Part shown: positions 9,199 to 17,266 of the stretch, in pieces
How positions within the stretch are numbered: the first letter of the stretch is position 1
Layout of the letters: each line of letters starts with the position of its first letter
Source: DATJGR01 sp963735085
GTDB taxonomy: Bacteria; Pseudomonadota; Gammaproteobacteria; Pseudomonadales; Azotimanducaceae
Reading direction: 5' to 3'
Assembly: GCA_963735085.1 (NCBI GenBank)
Contig: CAVTJP010000005.1
Location: 868,001-932,000 of the forward strand
DNA length: 64,000 bases
Notes under the pieces: model-generated
Databases searched by the model: none
What the model was told of the DNA's origin: nothing
Seen by the model: the letters and a program-made list of their open reading frames with translations, nothing else
Translations under genes and position numbers: made by a program

Positions 9199-9626
9199 GT
9201 GAAAGCCCCGAGCGTTCGAGAGCTGACGACCGCAACGGTCGCGGCAGATATGCAGAGCCAGGGCGAACTGGCCGACCAGCTTGCCTTGGAGTCGAAGATC
9301 AAGCACCGCGTTGATCCGAATACGTACCTTGTCCTGCTATGGAATTGGTCTGCAGATGGTGAGTTCCCTTTGATGACTGCCGTTGAAGTAACGTCGGCCG
9401 AGGGCCAGCCAGACGGATGCGGTTTCGACACTTTCCAGCATCCGATTTCGGGGTGTTTCCAATGGGTGGACTGGTGCCCAACCTCGTTGAACCCTGGAAA
9501 GAAATACTGGAGCGGTATCCCCACGACCCAAAAGGATTCAGCACAATTCGTCGCTACCAACAGAAGTCTGGAAAAGGAGAGATCTTGATTCCGCTGACGC
9601 CTCACCTGAAGCATATGCAAAGTTAG
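9199..9626 (+). pseudogene. degraded hypothetical gene
   Basis: Coding-like signal of lower GC than its surroundings. Frame 1 reads from GTG 9199 through RVDPNTYLVLLWNWSADGEF; from about 9460 frame 3 becomes the more protein-like one, with PNLVEPWKEILERYPHDP and then a TAG at 9626. I read this as one gene with a frameshift around 9430-9470. I recognise no family. It directly follows the broken kinase gene and precedes the HNH endonuclease, so this is probably a stretch of decayed acquired DNA. Confidence 0.35.
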
Positions 9627-9700
9627 CCGATGTCTGGTGGCCGCCCACGAATCTGGCCGCCTCAGTCCACCATCGCCGTGAGAGGCGAGCGGTTGCAGTC

Positions 9701-10924
9701 TCACGTGTCGACGGTAGACACGAAAGAGCGTGCGCGCACCGCGCGCTCGATCAGTGCGGCGAGCGGCGTCTCGTTGCGCGGGGTGATCAACTCGCCGTCG
9801 CCGCGACAGAAGATGAAGTGCGGTCCATCCTTCACGACGTAGTAGCCGCCTTCGTGCAGCAGCCGGTGGTGATGGCGGCACAGGAGTAGAAGGTTATCGA
9901 GCCGCGTGGCACCTCCGTCCGCCCAGTGCGTAATGTGATGGCCATCGACGAAGCGGGTGTTGCAACAGCCCGGAAAACGACAACCCCGGTCACGATGCTT
10001 CAGCGCACGCCGGATCGCCGGTGGAATCACACGCGTCTTGCGCCCGACATCGAGCACTTCGCCATCCCCGCTCGTCAGAATCCGCACCACCGCACTGTCG
10101 CACGCAATGCGGCGGACGGTTTCGGTCGCCACGACTGCGCCGTCCTCGATCTGCGGCGGATCATCGGGATCGACCTCCCCGAACTCCGGTAACGATTCCG
10201 CGGAAGCGTGTACCGTCACCTGGAAGCGGTCGGCCGTATTCAGCCCCTCCTCCGCCACCGGTGGTTCCGATAGAAACCGCTCCGCAAGGATCGCCAGTGC
10301 ATCGGCACGCCGCACGGGTTGCGGCATATCCTCGACGACCGCCTCATCATGCCGTACCCGCGCTCGGTGCGGCTGACCGCGGAACAACCAGTCCATCGCC
10401 CGATCCAGCGCCTGTAACAGTAAGGCACCTTGTTCAGCCGGTAGACGGCCTTCGAACACCAACATACCGGCTTCGTCGGTATGACAGGTGAAGTGACGGT
10501 GACGGTAGGCACCGTATGCGGTACCGGATTCCTTCAGACGCTCCGCCTGGCGCATCGCCTTCACGGTCCGTTCCACCTGTGCGGCGGTATTCGATCTGGC
10601 CAGCGCGACCAGATCGGCTTCATTGCAACGATCCGCGACACGGGTGATCGCGCGGACTTTCGAATAGCTCAGTTCGCCGTCGCGAAACGCCGCCTGGATC
10701 GCCGGCAGATCCGGTAACGCATGAGCGATACGGACCTTCTCCCGTGCGGTCACCAGATCGATACCGCAATGTGCGTTCAGCCAATGCGCACAGCTGGGCA
10801 GTGCCTCATGACGCCACGGGCGCTCGGCATCGAGTTCACGGATCAGTTCGAGCAGCCGATATTCGGTGCGCTGCATTTCGCTGCATAGAGCAACGATTTC
10901 GGCGGCCAATGATTGGGTACACAT
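9701..10924 (-). CDS. DUF222 / HNH endonuclease
   Basis: A 407-residue protein with an N-terminal DUF222 helical domain (about residues 15-290) and a C-terminal HNH nuclease domain (about 305-375). The zinc and catalytic residues are visible: CRFPGC, then VDGHHITHWADGGATRLDN and LCRHHHRLLHEGGY. The family is widespread and often multi-copy (the 13E12-type genes of actinobacteria); biological roles are mostly unknown and a mobile, homing-like lifestyle has been suggested. The gene stands alone on its strand, and a near-perfect LexA box sits 15 bp upstream of its ATG, so it should be induced by DNA damage. It closes a 2.5-kb stretch of broken genes. Confidence 0.92.
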   Translation of the reverse strand: MCTQSLAAEIVALCSEMQRTEYRLLELIRELDAERPWRHEALPSCAHWLNAHCGIDLVTAREKVRIAHALPDLPAIQAAFRDGELSYSKVRAITRVADRCNEADLVALARSNTAAQVERTVKAMRQAERLKESGTAYGAYRHRHFTCHTDEAGMLVFEGRLPAEQGALLLQALDRAMDWLFRGQPHRARVRHDEAVVEDMPQPVRRADALAILAERFLSEPPVAEEGLNTADRFQVTVHASAESLPEFGEVDPDDPPQIEDGAVVATETVRRIACDSAVVRILTSGDGEVLDVGRKTRVIPPAIRRALKHRDRGCRFPGCCNTRFVDGHHITHWADGGATRLDNLLLLCRHHHRLLHEGGYYVVKDGPHFIFCRGDGELITPRNETPLAALIERAVRARSFVSTVDT

Positions 10925-10939
10925 GGGAGGCGCCGCTTA

Positions 10940-10959
10940 TACTGGATGGGCATACAGTA
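10940..10959 (-). promoter_or_regulatory. LexA (SOS) box upstream of HNH endonuclease gene
   Basis: On the minus strand the 20-mer is TACTGTATGCCCATCCAGTA. The outer pentamers TACTG and CAGTA are perfect inverted repeats 10 bp apart, the exact architecture of the E. coli LexA consensus. The dyad even extends to TTATACTG/CAGTATAA (10937-10962). It ends 15 bp before the start codon, where it would overlap the promoter or early transcript. Confidence 0.82.
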
Positions 10960-11026
10960 TAACAAATCAACCGACGAACGCCACCACTAACACTCAAATT
11001 AAGGGGCGAGAAACGCAACGTTCATC

Positions 11027-11081
11027 GACGTGTCCACCGGCGGTGAGGCCCAAACAAGCCAGCGCCGGCGGTGGACACGTC
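11027..11081. repeat. 13-bp perfect inverted repeat, 29-bp loop
   Basis: GACGTGTCCACCG (11027-11039) and CGGTGGACACGTC (11069-11081) are perfect inverted copies. They lie between the pqiC stop and the HNH gene. The loop is long and no U-run follows on either strand, so it is not a textbook terminator; a REP-like element or mobile-element remnant is possible. The rest of 10960-11151 shows nothing recognisable. Confidence 0.6.
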
Positions 11082-11151
11082 CACGCTTCCATCTCTACCA
11101 GCAAATCGCTTATCGACCAACAAACCCCAACGATCAAATCCGCTCGCGCGA

Positions 11152-11778
11152 CTACTTGTTGACCGCCCGTGCCAGCTCCGTCGCAATCGCGCTGCTGATG
11201 CTCACCAGCGCGCGTCCCTGCGCGGCAACGAGCGCCGCGTACGCGTCATCCGCCGTATCGGCCGCCGGCTTTGCCGACTCGCGCTCGCGGCTAGAACCGA
11301 CAATCGGCTTCGCGCCGCCGTCGCGACGTTTGATCGTCCATATCATGTCGATGACCGCGGCCTCGCCGACGATCATCTCGAACCGTTGCACATCCAGCGA
11401 GACGTCGAACTCCGCCTCTTCCGCGACGCTCTGAGTCATCGGCGTGACCCGCGCGCCGTGTAGATTGTGGCTGAGATAGCCGGCGACTGCTTCGGCTATG
11501 CCGCTGTTCAACGGCTCCGCCCAGCGGCGCGTCTCGAGCACCACAATCTGATTGGCGCCTTGTCTAACGACAAACTGCGGCCGATCAACGCGTTCCGGCA
11601 GCGACACCGGGCCGACCGCCACCGAGTGCGCAAATGAAACACCGCTCACCGCGTCGCTGCTGCCGAACGATTCCGGCGTCAGCGTGTAGAACTGCGATGG
11701 AGGCGACGACGCGCATCCTGATAAAATCGTACTTAACAGGATTGCTACGCCGCGCGCGCGTACCGACGTCGTCGTCAT
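11152..11778 (-). CDS. pqiC: PqiC-like outer-membrane lipoprotein
   Basis: A 208-residue lipoprotein: signal peptide at residues 1-21 with lipobox LSGCA (Cys about 22), followed by SQFYTLTPE, the typical start of the PqiC/YmbA fold. In E. coli, PqiC sits in the outer membrane and completes the PqiABC lipid-trafficking bridge through the periplasm. It overlaps pqiB by 4 bp and is the last gene of the operon. The C-terminal part (from about 150) is the expected mixed helix/strand region with ALVSISSAIATELARAV. Confidence 0.9.
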   Translation of the reverse strand: MTTTSVRARGVAILLSTILSGCASSPPSQFYTLTPESFGSSDAVSGVSFAHSVAVGPVSLPERVDRPQFVVRQGANQIVVLETRRWAEPLNSGIAEAVAGYLSHNLHGARVTPMTQSVAEEAEFDVSLDVQRFEMIVGEAAVIDMIWTIKRRDGGAKPIVGSSRERESAKPAADTADDAYAALVAAQGRALVSISSAIATELARAVNK

Positions 11779-13391
11779 TTGGGTTCCTCCTGCTTGCCTT
11801 TGCCGCGGATCAACGATTCGGGATGGCGTTGCAGATAATCGAGAAGATTGTGCAACGATGCCATCGTGCGCGTGAGTTCCTGCAGCGTCTGGCGCAGATC
11901 GGACTGCAATGGCGCATCGGTCGCCAACGTCGCCTGGGCGGTGCGCAGCGTTTGGCTCGCATTGTCCATAACGTCCTTCGCTGCCGGCGCAACGTCGGTG
12001 TTGAGCCGATTGACCAGTTTGCGCGTGTCGGCGAGCGTACCTTCCAGTTCGGTGGCGATCCGGTCGATCGGAACGCGGTCGAGCTTTGCCGTCAGCGTGC
12101 CGAGCATCGCCTGCAACTCACCGAAGGTACCCTGGGTCGTCGGTAACCGCGGCGGGGTCTGCTTCCAGTCCGGGGCGGCTTTGGCGGCATGTGGGAAAAA
12201 ATCCAGCGCGATGTAGAGCTGCCCCGTCAACAGGTTGCCGGTGCGCAGTTGCGCGCGCAGGCCCTGAGCTACTAACGAATCTATCAGGGCGCGCTGCTCC
12301 GCCAACGTCGGCGGCTGCCTTGGCTCGTCGTTGCGGACCTTCGAGCGCAAGCGCTCGGGGTACAACTCGATATCCACCGGGAAGCGGAAACGCTGCGTCT
12401 TCGGATCGAAATCCAGATCGACCGACTTGACCTGGCCGAGCAGGATGCCGTTAAAGTCGACCGGTGCGCCCGGGTCCAGCCCGCGCAACGATTCGTCGAA
12501 GAAGAGTTCGTAGGATTGGACTTCGGTGTCGATCCGGCGCATCGCGTCGGCACGGTTCGCCTGGAGTGGAAACGCAATCTCCGGCGGAGCCGGCGCGGCG
12601 GGCGGCAGATTCGGTGGACTCTGAAAGGCGATGCCGCCCGCAATGATCGCAGCCAGCGACGCGGTATCTACTTTAACGCCGGTCGCGCTGACCGAAATAT
12701 CGACACCGCTGGCATGCCAGAACCGCGTATTGGTCGTCACGTATTGATCGTACGGGGCATTGATGAATACCTGCAGGGTCACGCCGGCACCGTCGGGGTC
12801 GAGCGCAAACGACACCACCTGACCGGCTTCGATACGCCGGTAGTAGATCGGTGACCCGATGCCCAACGACCCGATTCCGTCGCTGTGCAACGTGAACTGG
12901 GTGCCCGGTACGTCGCTGGTGACGATCGGCACCACCTCGAGGCCCTTGAAGTGCCGGCGCGGTCGGCTCGAATGACCGACATCGACGCCGATGTATGACC
13001 CCGAGAACAGCGTGCCCAAGCCAGTAACGCTGCTCGCGGAAACCCGCGGCTTCACCACCCAGAAACGCGTGTCGTCGACGAGCAGATTCGTGGCGTCCTT
13101 GTTGAACTGCGCCTCCGCGATCACACCCTGACCATCCCGCATCAGGCTGACGTGGTCGACCACGCCGATCTCGACATCCTTGTAGCGGATCTTCGTTTTG
13201 CCGGCTTCCATGCCTTCCGCGGTGCGAAACGTGATTGTTACGCTCGGGCCTTGCGCAAGAATCGTTGTAATCGCGATCCATGCACCCGCGAGCGCCGCGA
13301 TGATCGGGATGATCCAGACCAGCTGGATGCGACGCCGCGGTGGCTGCACCACTGCATCGGGTACGGCATCCGGCACATCCGCATCAGCCAC
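11775..13391 (-). CDS. pqiB: PqiB-like MCE protein (lipid transport)
   Basis: A 538-residue protein with one N-terminal membrane helix (about 22-45), then MCE/MlaD repeats (first from about 48, VTITFRTAEGMEAGKTKIRYKDVEIG; a second from about 160; a third from about 290 with LDPGAPVDFNGILLGQVKSV), then a C-terminal helical tail rich in Leu and Gln. This matches PqiB, whose three MCE rings stack into a periplasmic tunnel. It starts at GTG 13391, overlapping the pqiA C-half by 8 bp. Envelope lipid or hydrophobic-molecule transport is the known role of the family. Confidence 0.93.
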   Translation of the reverse strand: MADADVPDAVPDAVVQPPRRRIQLVWIIPIIAALAGAWIAITTILAQGPSVTITFRTAEGMEAGKTKIRYKDVEIGVVDHVSLMRDGQGVIAEAQFNKDATNLLVDDTRFWVVKPRVSASSVTGLGTLFSGSYIGVDVGHSSRPRRHFKGLEVVPIVTSDVPGTQFTLHSDGIGSLGIGSPIYYRRIEAGQVVSFALDPDGAGVTLQVFINAPYDQYVTTNTRFWHASGVDISVSATGVKVDTASLAAIIAGGIAFQSPPNLPPAAPAPPEIAFPLQANRADAMRRIDTEVQSYELFFDESLRGLDPGAPVDFNGILLGQVKSVDLDFDPKTQRFRFPVDIELYPERLRSKVRNDEPRQPPTLAEQRALIDSLVAQGLRAQLRTGNLLTGQLYIALDFFPHAAKAAPDWKQTPPRLPTTQGTFGELQAMLGTLTAKLDRVPIDRIATELEGTLADTRKLVNRLNTDVAPAAKDVMDNASQTLRTAQATLATDAPLQSDLRQTLQELTRTMASLHNLLDYLQRHPESLIRGKGKQEEPK

Positions 13392-14001
13392 GTCGTTCTC
13401 CCACTGGGTCCCAGATCGATCGCGAATCGAAGGTCAGCGTCGCGGACATCGTCAACACAACCACCGCTCCGAAAGCCACGGCACCGGGACCCGGTTGGAT
13501 CGTGGCAAGCGCACGCAACTGCACCAGCGCGACCAGGATCGTGACCACGTAGACGTCCATCATCGACCAGCGGCCGACGAATTCGACCAGACGATAGAGC
13601 CGCAGACGCTGCATCGGTTGCCACGTCGAACGCCGCCTCGCGGTCACCACCAACAGCGTCATGGCGATTAGTTTGAGCAGCGGCACCGTGATGCTGGCAA
13701 AGAACAGCAGCACCGCGAGCGGCCACGAACCGCTCGTCCACAGAAACACGACGCCGCTGATGATCGTGTCGCTCTGCGAACCGAGGAGCGTAGTGGTCGT
13801 CATGACCGGCAGAACATTCGCCGGGATGTACAGGATGGCCGCGGCGATCAGCAGCGCCGTTGTTCGCGACAGGCTGTCCGGCTTGCGGCTGTGCAGTACC
13901 GCATCGCAGCGTGGACATCGCGACCGAATCGCCGGATTCGCTGCTCGACTGAGCAAGCCGCACGCGTGACAACTGATGAATCCGGCTTGCGCTGCGTTCA
14001 C
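13384..14001 (-). CDS. pqiA: PqiA domain protein, second half
   Basis: A 205-residue inner-membrane protein with an N-terminal CxxC pair typical of PqiA rubredoxin-like zinc domains (CHACGLLSR, then CPRCDAVL) and four membrane helices, including the family stretch LLIAAAILYIPANVLPVMTTT. E. coli PqiA contains two such modules in one chain; here they are two genes. I place the start at GTG 14001, which forms a GTGA 4-bp overlap with the upstream stop; a longer frame begins at GTG 14025. It provides the membrane partner for PqiB. Confidence 0.88.
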   Translation of the reverse strand: MNAAQAGFISCHACGLLSRAANPAIRSRCPRCDAVLHSRKPDSLSRTTALLIAAAILYIPANVLPVMTTTTLLGSQSDTIISGVVFLWTSGSWPLAVLLFFASITVPLLKLIAMTLLVVTARRRSTWQPMQRLRLYRLVEFVGRWSMMDVYVVTILVALVQLRALATIQPGPGAVAFGAVVVLTMSATLTFDSRSIWDPVGERRG

Positions 14002-14639
14002 GAGAGCCGCTCGATTCGCGCCCACAAGCGCACCGGATCAAACACGCTGCTCAGCGCTGCGAAAACGACCACCAGTATCGCGAACGCCCATAGCGCAATG
14101 CCGGGGATGACGTGCGCCATGTGCGACAGCTTCACCAGCGAGATCAGAATACCGAGAATGAACACCTCCACCATGCCCCACGGCTGCGCAACGCGAAACA
14201 CCCGCAACGGCAGTTCGACGTACGGCGGCACCCGACCGAACTGCAACGGCAACAGTACATACAGCATCACAGCAATCTGAATCACCGGCGACACGAACAC
14301 CGTGATGAACACCAGCGCTGCCACCGGTTGCACATCGTCGCGCCACAACATGCTCACCGCGTGCCACAACGTCGTGGTGACGCTCGTGCCGCGCATCTCG
14401 AATGCAACGATCGGGTTCGCATTGGCAATCACCAGTAACGTCAACGCCGTCAACGCGAGCGACAGCGGCCCACTCAGGTCGTAGCGTCCCAGCCGATGCA
14501 GCTGAGCGCCGCATCGCCAACAGCAAACGGACCCATTCGGGAACCCATTCGAGGACACATTCGGCGAATCGTCGGGCTCCCGCGGAACCCGCTGCAGCGC
14601 ATCGCATTCGAGGCACGCGATCAGCGCACGGGCGTTCAT
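13998..14639 (-). CDS. pqiA: PqiA domain protein, first half
   Basis: A 213-residue protein, the N-terminal module of a split PqiA. It begins MNARALIACLECDALQRV with the first CxxC, has a second CWRCGAQLHR pair near residue 45, then four membrane helices with the family motif LVIANANPIVAFEM and LFGRV-like loop GRVPPYVELPLRVFRVAQPWGMVEVF. The frame is open further upstream to 14717, but ATG 14639 matches the family N-terminus. First gene of pqiA-pqiA-pqiB-pqiC; the operon promoter must lie in the 176 bp shared with the divergent channel-like gene. Confidence 0.88.
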   Translation of the reverse strand: MNARALIACLECDALQRVPREPDDSPNVSSNGFPNGSVCCWRCGAQLHRLGRYDLSGPLSLALTALTLLVIANANPIVAFEMRGTSVTTTLWHAVSMLWRDDVQPVAALVFITVFVSPVIQIAVMLYVLLPLQFGRVPPYVELPLRVFRVAQPWGMVEVFILGILISLVKLSHMAHVIPGIALWAFAILVVVFAALSSVFDPVRLWARIERLS

Positions 14640-14749
14640 AGATGTCAGCGGCACAACGGAATGCAAAGCTCGATACGCAGGCGAAAGACTGCCGAGTGTC
14701 TCTCCGCCGATCGGCAATGTAAACGACGAAGCCCGCTGCGAACCGAGGT

Positions 14750-14774
14750 AGAGGGTCAGACAGCGTGACCCTCT
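14750..14774. repeat. 9-bp inverted repeat between divergent genes
   Basis: AGAGGGTCA (14750-14758) and TGACCCTCT (14766-14774) form a perfect stem with a 7-nt loop, in the divergent region between pqiA and the channel-like gene. It could be an operator or a folded leader. Its AGGGTCAGA core is shared with the larger inverted repeat at 63480-63542. Confidence 0.6.
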
Positions 14775-14815
14775 GGAACGCTATGATGCGCGGTACGGAA
14801 AGCCTCGGATGCATC

Positions 14816-15598
14816 ATGCCGATTTATCGCGTACTCGAATCCGAACTCGGCCAGCTACGCATCAAGGAATTACGCCGCAGCGCGCGGCGAACGGTCGGCA
14901 TGTTGTTGGCGACGCTGGTCGCTTGTGCATTCGGCTTGATCGTGCTCGACTCCACCGGCGAACCGTTGCGTATCGGAATCCTCAGGGGAATCTGGAATGC
15001 CGCCAATCTTCTCACCACGCTTGGCGACTTCAAGCAGCTCAACCTCAGCCAGGAGGCGTTCCTCGTCTTCGCCATGTTCGCCTTCATCTCCATCGCCGGC
15101 TACGCGATATCGAAGCTCGCCGGGCTTGTGTCCAGCGAAGCCGTACTGAATCACCGGGAGAACCGATTGGTGCAACGCAGTCTTGCGAACTTGAAGGATC
15201 ACGTTGTCGTCATCGGCTTCGGCTCGCTGGGGCAGTTGGTCGCGGCACAGTTGCGCGATGCCGGGCGCACTGTTGTGGTGGTCGAACGCGACGCCGACTT
15301 CGCATCGAATGCGTCGAGCAAAGGCTATGACGTGGTCGAAGGCGACGCCGGCGCAGGTGAGGGCGTGCTGCAACACGCAAGCATCGCCAACGCCAGTGCG
15401 CTGGTGCTGACGATCGAGGAGGCCGATCGCAAACTCGCGATCACGTTGATCGCGCATTCGCAGAATCCGTCACTGCAGATCATTGCAACCGGGCCAAACA
15501 GTCAGCGCGCTCACCTGCTGAAACGCGCGGGCGCGTCCGAAGTGGTGATCGCCGAGGAAATCATCGCCGGCGCACTGGTCGGCCACCTCGTTGGGTAG
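14816..15598 (+). CDS. two-TM ion-channel-like protein with TrkA-N domain
   Basis: A 260-residue protein with two membrane helices (about 28-46 and 82-105), a pore-loop-like stretch between them (IWNAANLLTTLGDF), and a cytoplasmic Rossmann TrkA-N/RCK domain from about 128 (VVVIGFGSLGQLVAAQL, then VVVVERD). This is the architecture of RCK-gated potassium channels, but the selectivity filter TVGYGD is replaced by TTLGDF. The start at ATG 14816 is chosen by family layout; upstream ATGs at 14782 and 14785 are alternatives and no clear ribosome site decides. The stop overlaps the next gene by 8 bp. Confidence 0.8.
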   Translation: MPIYRVLESELGQLRIKELRRSARRTVGMLLATLVACAFGLIVLDSTGEPLRIGILRGIWNAANLLTTLGDFKQLNLSQEAFLVFAMFAFISIAGYAISKLAGLVSSEAVLNHRENRLVQRSLANLKDHVVVIGFGSLGQLVAAQLRDAGRTVVVVERDADFASNASSKGYDVVEGDAGAGEGVLQHASIANASALVLTIEEADRKLAITLIAHSQNPSLQIIATGPNSQRAHLLKRAGASEVVIAEEIIAGALVGHLVG

Positions 15599-16409
15599 CG
15601 CGATCGAAGTCCGAATCCCGGTACGGGCTTTTGCGACACCCGAAATCGCTGGAAATTTCGCCGCGAGCGATGTGATGACGCGCCTCGAACGCGGTCATCT
15701 GGCACGTGGGTACATGACGATAGGCTGCCCCTCAGGACGATCGTTGCGCACCACCTACGCCGCGCTCTCGCAACTCGCCGCTGCACGCAGCACAGACCTC
15801 AGCGAGCTGCACATCTTCATGATGGATGAGTACGTGCAACGCGACGGCGCGCGCTGGGCATTGTGCCCGTACGACGCTCACTATAGTTGCCGACGATTTG
15901 GCGAAATAGAGATCCGCCAGCGGCTCAATACGTTCATTGAGCCGTCATTACATATGCCGGCGCAGAATCTGCACGTCCCCGACCCCAATGCGCCGGACGC
16001 ATACGAGGCACTGATCGAGCGCCTTGGCGGCATCGACATGTTCCTGCTCGCCGCCGGTCGATCCGATGGCCACGTCGCGTTCAATCCTCGGGGCTGCGCG
16101 CTGCACGAGCGCACCCGGGTCATCGAACTGTCCGAGGCGACCCGGCGCGACAACCTCGATACGTTCCCCGACTTTCGTGCGTTGGCAGATGTGCCGCGCC
16201 ATGGTGTCAGCGTTGGGCCCGCGACAATCGCGCACCATTCGCGTGCGGCGCTGTTGATGCTGCTTGGCACCGGTAAGGCCACCGCGCTGCGACGCGTGAC
16301 GTCATTACATCACTACGATCCAGATTGGCCGGCCAGCGTCGTGCTGGAATGCGCTGACGCCCAGATCATTGCGGACGAGGCTGCTCTGCCCTCACCAGCT
16401 GTTGCGTAG
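15591..16409 (+). CDS. glucosamine-6-phosphate isomerase/deaminase-like protein
   Basis: A 272-residue NagB/6-phosphogluconolactonase-fold protein. Family motifs seen: GCPSGRSLRTTYAALS near residue 45, HIFMMDEYVQRDG near 75 (phosphosugar-binding DEY), and the active-site stretch SDGHVAFNPRGCALHERTRV near 158-177, parallel to DGHIAFNEP of NagB. It probably isomerises or hydrolyses a phosphosugar in the cytoplasm, but the C-terminal part diverges from canonical NagB, so the true substrate is open. The start is TTG 15591, inside the end of the channel-like gene, suggesting coupling. Its end overlaps the convergent hydrolase gene by 18 bp. Confidence 0.8.
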   Translation: MGSAIEVRIPVRAFATPEIAGNFAASDVMTRLERGHLARGYMTIGCPSGRSLRTTYAALSQLAAARSTDLSELHIFMMDEYVQRDGARWALCPYDAHYSCRRFGEIEIRQRLNTFIEPSLHMPAQNLHVPDPNAPDAYEALIERLGGIDMFLLAAGRSDGHVAFNPRGCALHERTRVIELSEATRRDNLDTFPDFRALADVPRHGVSVGPATIAHHSRAALLMLLGTGKATALRRVTSLHHYDPDWPASVVLECADAQIIADEAALPSPAVA

Positions 16410-17186
16410 CTGTCGCAACCGAACGAATACGTCCTTCGGCGCAGGCTGGTCGGGCAGGTCCGGAAATGCCTCGCGCAATCGATTGATTACGCTGGCGCTG
16501 GTCAGACGGAAGAACGCATTGATCTGTTTCTCCAGTCCCAACGACGTGACCAGGGGGTGCTCCGGATCGTGATTCTTCTCGATGTCGGCCAGCAACTGTG
16601 CGGCCTTGGTGTTGTCCGGCTCGCGGTCGAGCGTGAAGCCGAGATTGTTGGCGATGTAATCGTGGCCCGGATACACGAGCGTGGTGTCCGGCAGCTTGTC
16701 GAGTTGCTGCGCGAACGTTTCATACAACTTGGATGGATGGCCGCCGTTGTGGCAATTGCCGGCACCGGCATTGAACAGCGTATCGCCGCAGATCAGCGCC
16801 GGCGTGTCGGTCTTCGAGACGAGGCAGATGTGGCTCATTGTGTGACCGGGCGTATCGAGCGCGAGCAGTTCCACGTGCTTGCCCACTTTGACCACGTCTC
16901 CGGCGGCAAGGCCGCGATCGACACCCTCGATGCGCGCACCGGCATTCGCGTGCGCCAGCAGTTTCGCGCCGGTCGCTTCGATCATCGGTCCATTGCCGCC
17001 GGTGTGATCGCCGTGTTCATGCGTGTTCACGATCTGCGTGATCGTGTAGCCCTTGTCTTTGGCGCGCGCGAGGCATTTGCGATGGTCCAGCGGATCCACC
17101 GCCAACGCATCGCCACTGTCGGGACAAACGATCAGATAATTGAAATTCCGGTACGCATTTCCCGTCCAGATTTGTTCGACGATCAT
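16392..17186 (-). CDS. gloB: hydroxyacylglutathione hydrolase-type MBL hydrolase
   Basis: A 264-residue metallo-beta-lactamase-fold enzyme. The metal motif THEHGDHTGGN is at residues 54-64 (T-H-x-H-x-D-H), further ligands are in DTPGHTMSHICL and CGDTLFNAGAGNCHNG, and the C-terminal YPGHDYIANN is the glyoxalase II signature. It should hydrolyse S-lactoylglutathione to lactate and glutathione in methylglyoxal detoxification. ATG 17186 has a GGGAGG site. The gene's last 18 bp overlap the opposite-strand NagB-like gene. Being a little different from standard GloB in the C-terminal domain, a related thioester substrate is possible. Confidence 0.9.
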   Translation of the reverse strand: MIVEQIWTGNAYRNFNYLIVCPDSGDALAVDPLDHRKCLARAKDKGYTITQIVNTHEHGDHTGGNGPMIEATGAKLLAHANAGARIEGVDRGLAAGDVVKVGKHVELLALDTPGHTMSHICLVSKTDTPALICGDTLFNAGAGNCHNGGHPSKLYETFAQQLDKLPDTTLVYPGHDYIANNLGFTLDREPDNTKAAQLLADIEKNHDPEHPLVTSLGLEKQINAFFRLTSASVINRLREAFPDLPDQPAPKDVFVRLRQLRNSW

Positions 17187-17266
17187 GGTTGCCTCCCGAT
17201 TCTGCACGCGTTGCGTTGCAACGGTTACCAATAGACCCACTCGAACGGCGACCATACCATGCCACC

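Noticed and set aside
14765..14815. A GTG start at 14765 for the channel-like protein
   Set aside because: It lies inside the stem-loop 14750-14774 and adds 17 residues without family support.
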